Assembly: GCF_003610465.1 (NCBI RefSeq)
Contig: NZ_RAQI01000004.1
Location: 248,001 to 312,000, forward strand
Length of the DNA stretch: 64,000 nt
From: Xenorhabdus ehlersii
Lineage (GTDB): Bacteria > Pseudomonadota > Gammaproteobacteria > Enterobacterales > Enterobacteriaceae
Reading direction: 5' to 3'
Shown here: in pieces, positions 17,142 to 26,158 of the stretch
How the letters are laid out: each line of letters starts with the position of its first letter
How positions within the stretch are numbered: the first letter of the stretch is position 1
Notes under the pieces: generated by a model
Seen by the model: the letters and a program-made list of their open reading frames with translations, nothing else
Told to the model about the DNA's origin: nothing
The model's database searches: none
Made by a program: the position numbers and the translations under genes

Positions 17142-17942
17142 ATGAATAGTCTGTTAAATGCGTTTGTCACGGCGTTAAATCAAGGCAGTGTGAAAATCAT
17201 CGACCTTACGCAGACATTGACGCCGGATTTTCCGACCTTGCAGTTGCCTGAACAATTTGGACAAGTTTGGGCATTCAACATGGAACGCATTTCTCACTAT
17301 GACGAGCATGGTCCGGGCTGGTACTGGAACAATTTTAGTTGTGGTGAGCATACCGGAACGCATTTTGATGCGCCGATACATTGGGTAAGCGGTAAAGATC
17401 ACCCCGATAACAGTGTCGATACCATTCCTTTGGATAATTTTGTCGCGCCTGCGGTGGTGGTGGATGCCAGCCAGCAGGTGGCACAAGATCCAGACTGGAT
17501 ATTGACGGTTGAGTTTTTACAATCCTGGGAGGAACAGCATGGGCATATTCCTGCCGGAGCATGGTTGTTGTTCAGGACAGATTGGTCGAAACGGGCGGAC
17601 GATCCGGCACGTTTTCTCAATATGCATGATGATGGTGCTCACACGCCAGGACCAAGCCAGGAAGCGGTAGAGTGGTTGATTCATGAGCGGGATATTCGCG
17701 GGTTCGGGGTAGAAACCATTAATACGGATGCGGGGCAATCTTATGGCTGGCCAGTGACGTATCCCTGCCATACGTTGATGCACGGGGCGAATAAATATGG
17801 TTTGCAGTGCCTGAAAAACCTCGATTTGTTGCCCCCCACTGGTGCTGTCATTATTGCGGCTCCCCTCAAGATTGGCGGCGGTTCGGGAAGCCCGCTGCGT
17901 GTTCTGGCATTGATTGAATCTTTTTCTGGAGCGATACCATGA
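17142..17942 (+). CDS. Cyclase-family metal-dependent hydrolase (kynurenine formamidase/isatin hydrolase-like)
   Basis: The 266-residue protein has the family signature HTGTHFDAPIH at residues 70-80, in which His70, His74 and Asp76 bind a divalent metal, plus a late TDWSKR and HTPGPS region. Members include kynurenine formamidase (KynB) and isatin hydrolase. Beside an indole-type oxygenase, ring opening of an oxidised indole such as isatin or a 3-hydroxy-oxindole is an attractive role, but this is inference. The gene overlaps the next by 4 bp (ATGA), indicating translational coupling. Confidence 0.82.
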   Translation: MNSLLNAFVTALNQGSVKIIDLTQTLTPDFPTLQLPEQFGQVWAFNMERISHYDEHGPGWYWNNFSCGEHTGTHFDAPIHWVSGKDHPDNSVDTIPLDNFVAPAVVVDASQQVAQDPDWILTVEFLQSWEEQHGHIPAGAWLLFRTDWSKRADDPARFLNMHDDGAHTPGPSQEAVEWLIHERDIRGFGVETINTDAGQSYGWPVTYPCHTLMHGANKYGLQCLKNLDLLPPTGAVIIAAPLKIGGGSGSPLRVLALIESFSGAIP

Positions 17943-19540
17943 CAGCTCCCAGACCACAAGTGATCATTGTCGGCAGTGGCATCAATTCATTGGTATGTGC
18001 CGCTTTGTTGGCAAAATGGGGTAAATCAGTCTTGGTACTGGAACGCAATGCAGTACCTGGCGGCTGTATTCGCACGGAAGAACTTTTTTCCGGTTATACC
18101 CATGATGTGCTCTCTTGCTGGTATCCGCTGTTTTTGGGTAGTCCAGCTTATCAAGAACTCAAGCCTGCATTGGAAAAGGCAGGTTTGGAATTTTTGCAAA
18201 GCGATTATTCAACGGGATTGATCCAACCCAATGGCAAGGGAATTGCCTTAAAGCGGGATATTCTGGCCTCAGCTTTGCGGCTTGATGAAATCGCGGCAGG
18301 TGATGGAGAGACATTGCAGCGCATGGCACAGCAAATTTTTCATGATGATGCCGCGCTGATCTTTGGCTTATTAGGGCAAAATCCCTATGGTCTCGGGATA
18401 CTCAAATTGCTGTTTTCTGAATGGCACAAACGCGGTATTGATGGATTGAGTGAGTTTGTTGGCAGTTCGCTGGAAACTTTCCGGCGCTGGGCGGAACGTG
18501 AATTACAGTCTGATTTCAGCCGCGCTCTGCTGGCGCCGTGGGTATTGCATACGGGTTTGGGGCCGGATGATGCCAGCTCCGCTCTGATAGGTAAGCTCAC
18601 CTTTGCTGCCGTGGTTGCCGGCGGGATGCCGGTGGTAAAAGGTGGCAGTCTGCGCATTGTAGAAGCGCTAACAGGGATCATTAAGCAATATGGCGGTCAG
18701 CTTATCACTCATGCTAACGTTGACCGGATCATCACCCAAGGGCAGGGGAAAAAGCGCCGTGCTTCTGGTGTTATGGTTGCGGGACAGGTTTATCATGCCA
18801 GTGAGGCAGTGGTCTGTAATGTAACCCCCCAACAGCTTTATGGTCACTTGCTGGATAAGGTTTCCGATACCCTCCTGCAACGGGCGCGGAACTATCGTTA
18901 TGGGCGCGGGGGAATGCAGGTTCATTTTGCCTTGAACGCTCCACCACCGTGGTGTGAGCCTGAATTGAGCCATGTACCACTTGTCCATTTAACGGAGAGT
19001 ATGGAACAAGTCTGTTTGTCCGTGACGCAGGCCAACAATGGTTATCTGCCAAGTCATCCGACACTTGCGATAGGGCAGCCAACAGTTCTTGATCCTTCCC
19101 GTGCTCCAAAGGACGGTTGGGTTTTGTGGATTCAAATGCAGGAGTTGCCGACGCAGCTAAAAGGCGATGCAGCGGGAGAAATTCCTATTCCGGCAGATGG
19201 CAAATGGAATGAGGCTATTCGCACAGCGGTTGCGGATCGTGTACAGGCTCGTCTGGAAACGGTGATGCCGGGTTTTTCATCCTCTATTGTTGGCCGCAAA
19301 GCCTATTCTCCGGCGGACTTACAGGCATTGAACTGTAATTTGTCAGGAGGCGATCCCTATTCAGGCATTTGTTCACCTGATCAATTTTTCTGGCTACGTC
19401 CGTTTGCCCCTGCGCAAGGTGCCAAGGCGCATCAAACACCTGTCAGTAACGTGTTTCACATTGGGGCTTCAACCCATCCAGGCCCCGGATTAAGTGGGAC
19501 TTCCGGCTATCTTGTCGCCCGCCGACTTGCGCGACGCTGA
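17939..19540 (+). CDS. Phytoene-desaturase-like FAD-dependent oxidoreductase
   Basis: The 533-residue flavoprotein has an N-terminal dinucleotide motif VIIVGSGINSLVCAALLAKW, the NAVPGGCIRTEE that follows the second strand, and the C-terminal GASTHPGPGLSGTSGYLVA typical of the CrtI/PYROXD2 (COG1233) family. These enzymes remove hydrogen from hydrophobic or polycyclic molecules. No carotenoid genes are nearby. It overlaps the cyclase-family gene by 4 bp, so it belongs to the same pathway and may dehydrogenate an oxidised aromatic or couple two of them. The actual reaction is unknown. Confidence 0.78.
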   Translation: MTAPRPQVIIVGSGINSLVCAALLAKWGKSVLVLERNAVPGGCIRTEELFSGYTHDVLSCWYPLFLGSPAYQELKPALEKAGLEFLQSDYSTGLIQPNGKGIALKRDILASALRLDEIAAGDGETLQRMAQQIFHDDAALIFGLLGQNPYGLGILKLLFSEWHKRGIDGLSEFVGSSLETFRRWAERELQSDFSRALLAPWVLHTGLGPDDASSALIGKLTFAAVVAGGMPVVKGGSLRIVEALTGIIKQYGGQLITHANVDRIITQGQGKKRRASGVMVAGQVYHASEAVVCNVTPQQLYGHLLDKVSDTLLQRARNYRYGRGGMQVHFALNAPPPWCEPELSHVPLVHLTESMEQVCLSVTQANNGYLPSHPTLAIGQPTVLDPSRAPKDGWVLWIQMQELPTQLKGDAAGEIPIPADGKWNEAIRTAVADRVQARLETVMPGFSSSIVGRKAYSPADLQALNCNLSGGDPYSGICSPDQFFWLRPFAPAQGAKAHQTPVSNVFHIGASTHPGPGLSGTSGYLVARRLARR

Positions 19541-19599
19541 TTAAAGTAGCCAATCATTTCATTTTTTATCAATTCATCTCTTACAGAGAGGAGGATTAT

Positions 19600-20505
19600 A
19601 TGACGTCAAAATTCAGACGGCTCTTTTATGCAGCAGTTTTATCACTGCCAGGTTTTTTAGCTATGGTAAGTCATTCCGCTATGGCAACAGAAGGTGGTGT
19701 TGGCGCCTATCCTGATGGTCTGGATAATTACTTGTCCGGTGCTTTACCGCTCACAGGCATTCATGCCCTGTTTTATGGTGGCAATATTCACTATACCAAG
19801 CTTAGGGGCAATCACGGCGATTTGATCCTTGTTCCTGGTTTTAAAGTCAACGTGAATGTCCTTGCCCCTCGATTGGTTTGGGTGACCGAGAAGCAGGTCT
19901 TTGGCGGCCAACTGGCTTATCATGCTATCGTGCCATTATTGGATGTCACCGCTGATGCCGCTGGCAAATATGACAACAGCAAAGGGATAGGGGATATCAC
20001 CTTTGGCCCCGCCTTGGGTTACCATCCCGCCCCAGATTTGGCTTATGTTATTGGCTTGAATATTAACGCGCCGACAGGCCACTATGACCGCAACGATCTT
20101 TCCAGCCTGGGGAAAAACTATTGGACAGCCCAGCCTGTTTGGGCGATCAGCTATTTCCCTGTTAGCGGCATCAATGCAGATTTAAAAGTGATGTATGATG
20201 TCAACTTCCGCAACAAGGACACCAAAACAACTTCCGGCCAGGCACTTCATGCAGATTATGCACTGGGTTGGGGATTTGGCAACGGGTTGGTTGTGGGCGT
20301 TGGCGGCTACGCTTTTCAGCAGGCCACTCATGATAGTGGGCCAAATTCCGCACAGGGTAAAGCAAGGGCGGTGGGTTTTGGTCCTTCTATTCGCTATGCC
20401 AATGATAAAGGCTGGTTGGTTACTTTGAAGTGGCAGAAAGACTTTGTCGTCAGTAATCGCCCATCGGGTGCCCAAATTTTCTTAAAAACGGCTATTCCAT
20501 TTTAA
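19600..20505 (+). CDS. Outer-membrane channel of the aromatic-degradation (MetA/SphX) family
   Basis: The 301-residue protein has a signal peptide ending AMA at residue 29 and a body of alternating beta strands ending in phenylalanine, as expected for an outer-membrane barrel. Words such as PDGLDNYLSGALPLTG and FGPALGYH fit the PF13557 Phenol_MetA_deg/COG4313 family, encoded with many aromatic-catabolism operons and thought to help hydrophobic substrates cross the outer membrane. GAGAGGAGG precedes ATG 19600. It is the last gene of the operon, before a strong terminator. Confidence 0.8.
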   Translation: MTSKFRRLFYAAVLSLPGFLAMVSHSAMATEGGVGAYPDGLDNYLSGALPLTGIHALFYGGNIHYTKLRGNHGDLILVPGFKVNVNVLAPRLVWVTEKQVFGGQLAYHAIVPLLDVTADAAGKYDNSKGIGDITFGPALGYHPAPDLAYVIGLNINAPTGHYDRNDLSSLGKNYWTAQPVWAISYFPVSGINADLKVMYDVNFRNKDTKTTSGQALHADYALGWGFGNGLVVGVGGYAFQQATHDSGPNSAQGKARAVGFGPSIRYANDKGWLVTLKWQKDFVVSNRPSGAQIFLKTAIPF

Positions 20506-20550
20506 GGATGTATCTATTGATAGAGAGAGCAAGTAACGTGGTTACAAATA

Positions 20551-20592
20551 AAAATAAACGCGGCTCAATAATATGAGTAGCGTTTATTTTTA
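20551..20592 (+). terminator. Strong intrinsic terminator of the aromatic-oxidation operon
   Basis: AAAATAAACGC (20551-20561) pairs with GCGTTTATTTT (20580-20590), with an inner CTCA/TGAG pair, and the T-rich arm provides a terminator tail. It separates the operon from the ABC-F gene. Confidence 0.8.
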
Positions 20593-20762
20593 TAAATTAG
20601 TTACCTTAATAAATAATCACATTAAAATATAAAAAACGTCGCAGTTATCCCTTCATTTATTATGATGAAAACTTGACCTGACTTTTCTTTGAATATATAA
20701 GTTTTGACTGGAAATAATCAACATTCTGAGATTAATAAAGGTCTTACGATGGGGGCATAAAA

Positions 20763-22490
20763 ATGTCAACGCTGATTCATTGTAATAAAGTTAACTTTAG
20801 TATTAATTCAAAACCATTATTTAGTCATCTCTCTATAACTATTAAAGAAAACGATAAAATTGCTTTGGTTGGTTATAACGGTACGGGAAAAACCCATTTA
20901 CTTAAGCTACTGGCAGGCATTGAAAAACCGGATGATGGGGTCATCGAATATGTTAATGGTTTGAAATTGGAGATGGTATCTCAGTTTATTGACGACGCAT
21001 TGCTTGAGATGACTTTGTTTGAATCTATTTCCCAGAAAGTAAAACAAATAGATGAATATGGTGACTACAAAGCGGTATCCATGCTTTATGATTTTGGTTT
21101 TCAGGATGCTGATTTTACGACAAAAGTTGCTGATCTCAGTGGTGGGCAAAAAACAAAATTGATGTTTGCCATGAGTGCGATTGTAGAGCCCGATATTATT
21201 TTATTTGACGAACCCAGTAACCATTTGGATGCCAATACCCTGAAATTTTTCGAGGACTTTTTTAATAACAGCCTAAAGAGCGCGTTTATTATCGTTTCCC
21301 ACGACCGAAATTTTCTGGATAACGTCACCAACCAGACGATTTTCTTGCGTGACCGACAATTGACGGCATTTTCTTTGCCATTTAGCCAGGCATTTATTGC
21401 CTTACAAGAAAAAGATAAAGCGGATGCATTACGTTTGAAAGCGGAAGAAAAGAACATTCAGCGCATACAGGAGAGTGCCAACCGTTTGGCATTATGGGGA
21501 AAAATCCACGATAACGAAAAATTTGCCAGAAAAGCCAAGTCGATGGAAAAACGGGCAGAAAAACTCGAAAAGAGTAAAACCAAAATAACCGAAGGGGAAA
21601 CTTATCGATTATCGTTGGATGCCGACTCGATAAAATCGAAAAATATGCTGCAAATTGGGGAAAGATGGATTGGCTATCACCAGGATGGGCAATTTAATCC
21701 TTTATTTTCAATTAATGGCTTGTATATCCGCCCCGGAGATAGAATCGCCTTATTAGGTGATAATGGCGTGGGGAAATCCACTCTGATTCATACGTTGGTT
21801 GAGGACTATAACAAGGCCACAAATACCTTCTCTCCGCAGTGTAATCTGGGTTATCTCGATCAGGAATTGGAAAAAATTCCGCTGAATGAATCGATCTTCG
21901 ATGCAGTCAGAAATAACACACCGAATATCGATGATATCACCTGTAAACAGCAACTGATTGCGACAGGTTTTAAGTATGCAGATTTTAACCAATTGGTGGG
22001 GCGATTAAGTGGTGGCGAACGTTCCCGATTAATGTTTTTGATTTTGAAATTAAATAAGCACAATTTCCTGATCCTCGATGAGCCAACAAACCACCTGGAT
22101 ATTTTTGGCAAAATGGAATTGGAGAATGAATTAATTAATAACGAGATGACGATATTAATCACTTCGCATGATAGGGCATTTATTGATAACGTCGCTAACC
22201 GTTTTTGGCTGATTAACAATGGCAAACTGGAAGAGGTCACATCCAGTGATGGGTATTATCAGTTTCTTAATGAAAAAGTGATCCCTTATCAAAAAGAAGT
22301 GGTTAAAGATCAGGAAAGCGCGCTTGAAGGGGCGGAAGCATTAGCAGATGAGGAAGAGATCCTGCAACGTATTGTGGTATTGGAGCAAAATCTGGCGCAG
22401 GATTTGGCAAGAAAACCGAAGCACCAGAAGCCCAAAAATCAGGAGAGCTGGAGAAAGGAAATTAAGAAGCTTTATGAAATACTAGGATGA
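20763..22490 (+). CDS. ABC-F family ATPase (possible ribosome-protection/antibiotic-resistance factor)
   Basis: The 575-residue soluble protein has two ABC domains and no membrane segments. The first has GYNGTGKT (37-44), LSGGQKTKL and LFDEPSNHLD; the second has GDNGVGKS (332-339), LSGGERSRL and LDEPTNHLD. A charged linker of about 85 residues (195-280) and a coiled C-terminal tail are as in ABC-F proteins. ABC-F factors act on the ribosomal E site. It is not an obvious Uup, EttA or YheS. The AT-rich gene has its own promoter region and stands beside accessory genes, so an antibiotic-resistance role is possible but unproven. Confidence 0.85.
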   Translation: MSTLIHCNKVNFSINSKPLFSHLSITIKENDKIALVGYNGTGKTHLLKLLAGIEKPDDGVIEYVNGLKLEMVSQFIDDALLEMTLFESISQKVKQIDEYGDYKAVSMLYDFGFQDADFTTKVADLSGGQKTKLMFAMSAIVEPDIILFDEPSNHLDANTLKFFEDFFNNSLKSAFIIVSHDRNFLDNVTNQTIFLRDRQLTAFSLPFSQAFIALQEKDKADALRLKAEEKNIQRIQESANRLALWGKIHDNEKFARKAKSMEKRAEKLEKSKTKITEGETYRLSLDADSIKSKNMLQIGERWIGYHQDGQFNPLFSINGLYIRPGDRIALLGDNGVGKSTLIHTLVEDYNKATNTFSPQCNLGYLDQELEKIPLNESIFDAVRNNTPNIDDITCKQQLIATGFKYADFNQLVGRLSGGERSRLMFLILKLNKHNFLILDEPTNHLDIFGKMELENELINNEMTILITSHDRAFIDNVANRFWLINNGKLEEVTSSDGYYQFLNEKVIPYQKEVVKDQESALEGAEALADEEEILQRIVVLEQNLAQDLARKPKHQKPKNQESWRKEIKKLYEILG

Positions 22491-22584
22491 ATTCATATGA
22501 TTGACTGCGCTCTTAATGTGGGGCGCTTCACGTCTTCTGCTCAGGCAAGGCCATCTATTTATACAATAGTATGGAATGAAATGA

Positions 22585-22866
22585 TTATGGGGATAAAACT
22601 TCCCTTTTTTGAGTACCAGCAACAAGGCGTTTTTCACCGTTTGGTTTGATGGCCTGTGCGCCTGTAATTGTGCCGTCCAGCGTCTGAACCACCCGCAATA
22701 AAGAGCCATCTTTCAATAACCGCTGATTGGGGCATTGCAACCCCTTTTTCACCAGATATTGAGATTCGCCCGTAATAGCTGTAGCGAGCATTGTTGCGAT
22801 GCGTTCAGCAATAGGTTTCACTGTTCGGGGTTTTTCTTTGATTGGCTGAGGTTCGGGTAAAGTCTA
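22585..22866 (-). pseudogene. Phage/plasmid primase (Toprim-type) fragment
   Basis: The minus strand reads PIAERIATMLATAITG, YLVKKGLQCPNQ and then LDGTITGAQAIKPNGEKR, the pattern seen before the Toprim core in P4-alpha/TraC-like primases (a key-residue stretch ending G.KR...G). Only about 90 residues remain and the catalytic Toprim and helicase parts are missing. With the Ash/Icd-like piece just upstream it suggests a lost P4-like satellite phage. The family call is from memory and moderate. Confidence 0.45.
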
Positions 22867-22919
22867 TGGTGCAAACTAATTGCCAGCTAGAAAGAGTTTC
22901 TTGCTCAATGAGGTAGCAA

Positions 22920-23171
22920 TTATTTTGATTTGTTTAGGAAAATACTGACGCGCTGTGCTTGTCTTCTTCGTGTCACAGGGCTAAGCATTAACCCGGTGAC
23001 ACGGAGAGCTGAAAAAACACCTGCCAGAAAAAAGCCTGTAACTGTTTTTCGCCCATAATTACACAAAGCTACGTATAGGCTCTGGTAAAGTGGACTATTG
23101 CAAATGAATTGGGATTGTACTTTTCCTTCCCCGCGTATTTTGCCGACGCCATGATAAACAAGTGCTTTCAT
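22920..23171 (-). pseudogene. Chimeric frame: alcohol-dehydrogenase start fused to an Ash/Icd-like phage protein tail
   Basis: The 83-codon frame begins MKALVYHGVGKI, the usual N-terminus of zinc alcohol dehydrogenases. After residue ~22 it switches to RKTVTGFFLAGVFSALRV and LSPVTRRRQAQRVSIF, resembling the Ash/Icd-like proteins of P4-type prophages common in Xenorhabdus and Photorhabdus. The rest of the dehydrogenase is absent. Insertion into an adh gene followed by decay explains both parts. Confidence 0.5.
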
Positions 23172-23185
23172 AGGCTTTCTCCACG

Positions 23186-23845
23186 TCAGTCCTCTTGCTG
23201 CTCTTGCTCTTTAATTGCTTGAGTTTTCTCTTTATCGGTCATTTCCTGTTTCTTTTTCAATTTCTGCCAGATGCGGCTTTCCTGCCCTCGCCACAGGCGT
23301 TGAATATTATCGTGATGACGCACAAGTACCAGACATGACAGCATGGCAACAGGAAAAGTGAATTCAGGTTTGAACCACCAGACGTAGAAAGGTGCAATTA
23401 ATGCACTGACGATGGCACCCAATGAGGAATAGCCGCTTAGCAACACTGTTAGCATCCATGTCCCCGCGATCAATCCCATCAGATCCCAACCTATGGCAGC
23501 AATGGCACCGAAAGCGGTTGCAACGCCTTTCCCTCCCTTGAAATGGAAAAAGATGGGATAAATATGCCCCAGACAGGCAGCAATGGCGGTAATGCCTAAA
23601 TAAAATGGGGAAACGTTGAGTTTGTATGCCAGCCAAACGGGTATTAGCCCTTTTAGGACATCACAAACCAGCACTGCCAATGCAGCCCATTTACCACCGA
23701 TGCGCAGTACATTTGTTGCTCCAGGATTGCCGGAACCATGCTGACGGGGATCGGGAAGCCCTGCCAGGCGGCAGATCAATATCGCGCTGGATATAGAGCC
23801 ACATAAGTACGCGAAGATGATCATGCCAAGCGCGATTGCACTCAT
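23186..23845 (-). CDS. plsY: Acyl-phosphate glycerol-3-phosphate acyltransferase
   Basis: The 219-residue inner-membrane protein has the conserved loops [12 protein letters not shown] and [14 protein letters not shown] of PlsY and about five hydrophobic segments. It moves the acyl group from acyl-phosphate to glycerol 3-phosphate, the first step of phosphatidate synthesis. The frame is open to 23995, but the ATG at 23845 gives [19 protein letters not shown], the expected start. It diverges from folB as in E. coli. A charged Lys/Glu/Gln-rich tail of about 25 residues is longer than in E. coli. Confidence 0.94.
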   Translation of the reverse strand: MSAIALGMIIFAYLCGSISSAILICRLAGLPDPRQHGSGNPGATNVLRIGGKWAALAVLVCDVLKGLIPVWLAYKLNVSPFYLGITAIAACLGHIYPIFFHFKGGKGVATAFGAIAAIGWDLMGLIAGTWMLTVLLSGYSSLGAIVSALIAPFYVWWFKPEFTFPVAMLSCLVLVRHHDNIQRLWRGQESRIWQKLKKKQEMTDKEKTQAIKEQEQQED

Positions 23846-23954
23846 AAGATATCTCCAATGAATAAGGGTCGTTTTCTTAAGTCTAACAATGGATAATACG
23901 CACATTTCGTCGGAAGTGGTATCTGGCGAACCGAAAAATGGGGAAAAGGTCGTG

Positions 23955-24308
23955 ATGGATATCGTATTTATTGAAGAATTAACCGTAATTACCACTATTG
24001 GTGTTTATGACTGGGAACAAACAATTAAACAGAAATTAGTGTTCGATATCGAAATGGGATGGGACAACAAACTAGCCTCTTCCAGTGATAATGTTGAGCA
24101 CTGTCTGGATTATGCCAAGGTGAGTGAGGCGATTATTAATCATATGGCAGGCCAACGTTTTGCTTTGGTCGAACGGGTCGCAGAAGAAGTGGCAGGTATT
24201 TTGCTAAACCAATTTTACTCTCCTTGGGTCAAGGTTAAGGTCGGTAAACCAGGTGCGGTTGCACATGCAAAAAGTGTAGGTGTAGTGATTGAGCGAAGTG
24301 CGGGCTAA
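23955..24308 (+). CDS. folB: Dihydroneopterin aldolase
   Basis: The 117-residue enzyme of folate synthesis cleaves dihydroneopterin to 6-hydroxymethyl-dihydropterin and glycolaldehyde. It starts [20 protein letters not shown] and keeps ERVAEEVA and the catalytic lysine in [15 protein letters not shown]. The frame opens at 23889, but ATG 23955 corresponds exactly to the E. coli start and has AAAAGG upstream. uppP (bacA), its neighbour in E. coli, is not here; cca follows directly on the other strand. Confidence 0.95.
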   Translation: MDIVFIEELTVITTIGVYDWEQTIKQKLVFDIEMGWDNKLASSSDNVEHCLDYAKVSEAIINHMAGQRFALVERVAEEVAGILLNQFYSPWVKVKVGKPGAVAHAKSVGVVIERSAG

Positions 24309-24311
24309 TTG

Positions 24312-24348
24312 AAAAAGCGTCCCAATTTAATTAATGGTTTGGGGCGCT
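24312..24348 (-). terminator. Intrinsic terminator between folB and cca
   Basis: AGCGTCCCAA (24316-24325) pairs with TTGGGGCGCT (24339-24348) with one G-T wobble. On the minus strand the hairpin is followed by TTTTT, giving a good terminator for ygiM-cca; it may also stop folB transcription. Confidence 0.7.
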
Positions 24349-24364
24349 AAATTGATGGGTGAAT

Positions 24365-25522
24365 TTAATCAATCGATTGTTGTTTCCAGTCGGCGATGGC
24401 AATGTGTCGTTGACGTTCCAATTCTGTGCGAATCTCGGCTCCTTGAAATCCACGGGCAATCACTTCCTGGACGCTGACTTGGCTGGCAATCGCAAACATT
24501 TCACGTAAATAATCAGCTTGTGGGTAGGGTGAAGTTTCTGCTCCTGGGTATCCACGGTTGTCTGCTTCGCTACAGGTAATCAGTTGTTCAATGCGTTGTG
24601 GTTTGCGCCAGGCATCCACGGCATTAAACAAGCTCAGCAAGGTTTCTGGCGGTAATTGTTCTACAGTATGTACCCAATTGTGATATTGCGTCACAATCGT
24701 GGCTAGGTCGCGTGCCGAGTTGGGAATGCGCAGTCGTTCGCACATTTGTTTCAGTGGCATTATTGCGATATGGCTACATAGTGAGGCGAAACGAATGTCT
24801 GTCTCTTCGCTCAATTGGGTGGATATTTGCAACACGCGCAATGAATGAAGCCCGGTATCATGTTCAAGCAGAGGAACGCCAAACAGGTTATCTATTTCAG
24901 GCAAGAGTACAGCCAATGCTCCGCAAGCACGCAGAATCTGAAAGTAGACTTGTGGTGATTGTGAAGTGAGCGCCTTTTCAGTTTCCCGCCAAACGCGTTC
25001 AGGGGTCAATGAGGATAATTCACCATTTGCGACCATTTCTGTAATGAGCGCTTGCGTCTCTGGTGCAATTGAAAAGCCTAAATGGGCAAAACGAGCCGCA
25101 AAACGCGCTAAACGCAGCACACGTAATGGATCTTCTGCGAACGCAGAGGAAACATGGCGCAAGATACGATTTTTGAGATCATTGGCGCCATGATAGGGAT
25201 CGATTAATGCGCCTTCACGAGTTTGTGCAATAGCGTTAATCGTTAAATCACGGCGCAGCAGATCTTCTTCCAGCGTCACATCGGGGGCAGCATAACAGGT
25301 AAAACCGGTATATCCCTGCCCGGATTTTCTTTCAGTGCGAGCCAACGCATACTCTTCATGGGTCTTAGGGTGCAGGAAAACAGGAAAATCTTTCCCAACT
25401 TGTTGATATCCCTGAGACAGTAGTTCCTCTGGGTTGCTGCCAACGACAACCCAGTCCCGTTCGGTGACGGGCAAACCCAATAATTGATCGCGAACGGCGC
25501 CACCAACCAAATAGACTTTCAC
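24365..25522 (-). CDS. cca: CCA-adding tRNA nucleotidyltransferase lacking the HD motif
   Basis: The 385-residue enzyme adds or repairs the CCA end of tRNAs. The class II nucleotidyltransferase head is intact: [24 protein letters not shown] with the metal-site acids at 21 and 23, and [11 protein letters not shown]. coli Cca has 412 residues with a C-terminal HD domain whose motif is CHDLGKG followed by HHGHG. Here RFASLC (244-249) jumps to [18 protein letters not shown], a net loss of about 19 residues that removes that whole motif. CCA addition should remain, while the phosphatase/phosphodiesterase activity is probably lost. It is 15 bp downstream of ygiM on the same strand. Confidence 0.93.
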   Translation of the reverse strand: MKVYLVGGAVRDQLLGLPVTERDWVVVGSNPEELLSQGYQQVGKDFPVFLHPKTHEEYALARTERKSGQGYTGFTCYAAPDVTLEEDLLRRDLTINAIAQTREGALIDPYHGANDLKNRILRHVSSAFAEDPLRVLRLARFAARFAHLGFSIAPETQALITEMVANGELSSLTPERVWRETEKALTSQSPQVYFQILRACGALAVLLPEIDNLFGVPLLEHDTGLHSLRVLQISTQLSEETDIRFASLCSHIAIMPLKQMCERLRIPNSARDLATIVTQYHNWVHTVEQLPPETLLSLFNAVDAWRKPQRIEQLITCSEADNRGYPGAETSPYPQADYLREMFAIASQVSVQEVIARGFQGAEIRTELERQRHIAIADWKQQSID

Positions 25523-25537
25523 TCTTGTTTCCTTAAA

Positions 25538-26158
25538 TCAGCTCATCCAACGATCTTTCTTTTTTCGGCGAGGGATAATGTGTGGCAATATAAGCCCCAG
25601 AATCAGGCCAATTCCCGCAACCCCACCGCCATAGGTAAACCACTGCAAGATGATCTCTCTTTGTTTATCATCCAACTGCAAATTGGCAACTTCTACCTTT
25701 TTCTCAGCCACAGTTAATTTACTCTGGAGCTGGGCATTCTCTTTTTTCAGATCACTGATGATCTTATCGCTGTTTGCCACTTTGTTCTGCAATTCAGCGG
25801 TACGCTTATTCCACTTATCGTCAATAGTGGCCAGATTCCCAGTCAGTGTTTTGATCTCTTGTTCCATTGCAGGAAGGCGTTCACGCAGGCTTGGAATGGC
25901 GCTGAGTTCACTTGCGAGTATCCAGCTTGTACGCCCTTTGCGGTCCTGAATTTGCAGGAAACCATTATCTGATTTAGGGCTGACTAATATGACTTCTTCG
26001 CCGGCATTCAATGAGCCAATGATACGGTTTTTAGTGCTTGGGCCGCTATGAATGTAAGCTGATAACTCATCGGAGACATAGCGTTTTTCTTCAGCGTGTA
26101 CGGATAATGGAAGAGTGAAACTCAATAACAAGATAAATAATTGATGTAGTTTTTGCAT
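25538..26158 (-). CDS. ygiM: SH3-domain membrane protein YgiM
   Basis: The 206-residue protein, the same length as in E. coli, has a signal peptide ending VHA, a bacterial SH3 domain (YVSDELSAYIHSGPS to SWILASEL), a coiled coil of about 80 residues and a C-terminal membrane anchor followed by the basic RRKKKDRW. It faces the periplasm; its function is not well known. The start at 26158 is preferred over the upstream ATG at 26191 because it begins the signal peptide as in E. coli. Confidence 0.92.
   Translation of the reverse strand: MQKLHQLFILLLSFTLPLSVHAEEKRYVSDELSAYIHSGPSTKNRIIGSLNAGEEVILVSPKSDNGFLQIQDRKGRTSWILASELSAIPSLRERLPAMEQEIKTLTGNLATIDDKWNKRTAELQNKVANSDKIISDLKKENAQLQSKLTVAEKKVEVANLQLDDKQREIILQWFTYGGGVAGIGLILGLILPHIIPRRKKKDRWMS

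Noticed and set aside
17517..17957. Long minus-strand frame (146 codons) within the cyclase-family gene
   Set aside because: It lies opposite a gene with clear catalytic motifs and codon pattern and shows no family features; it is an antisense shadow.
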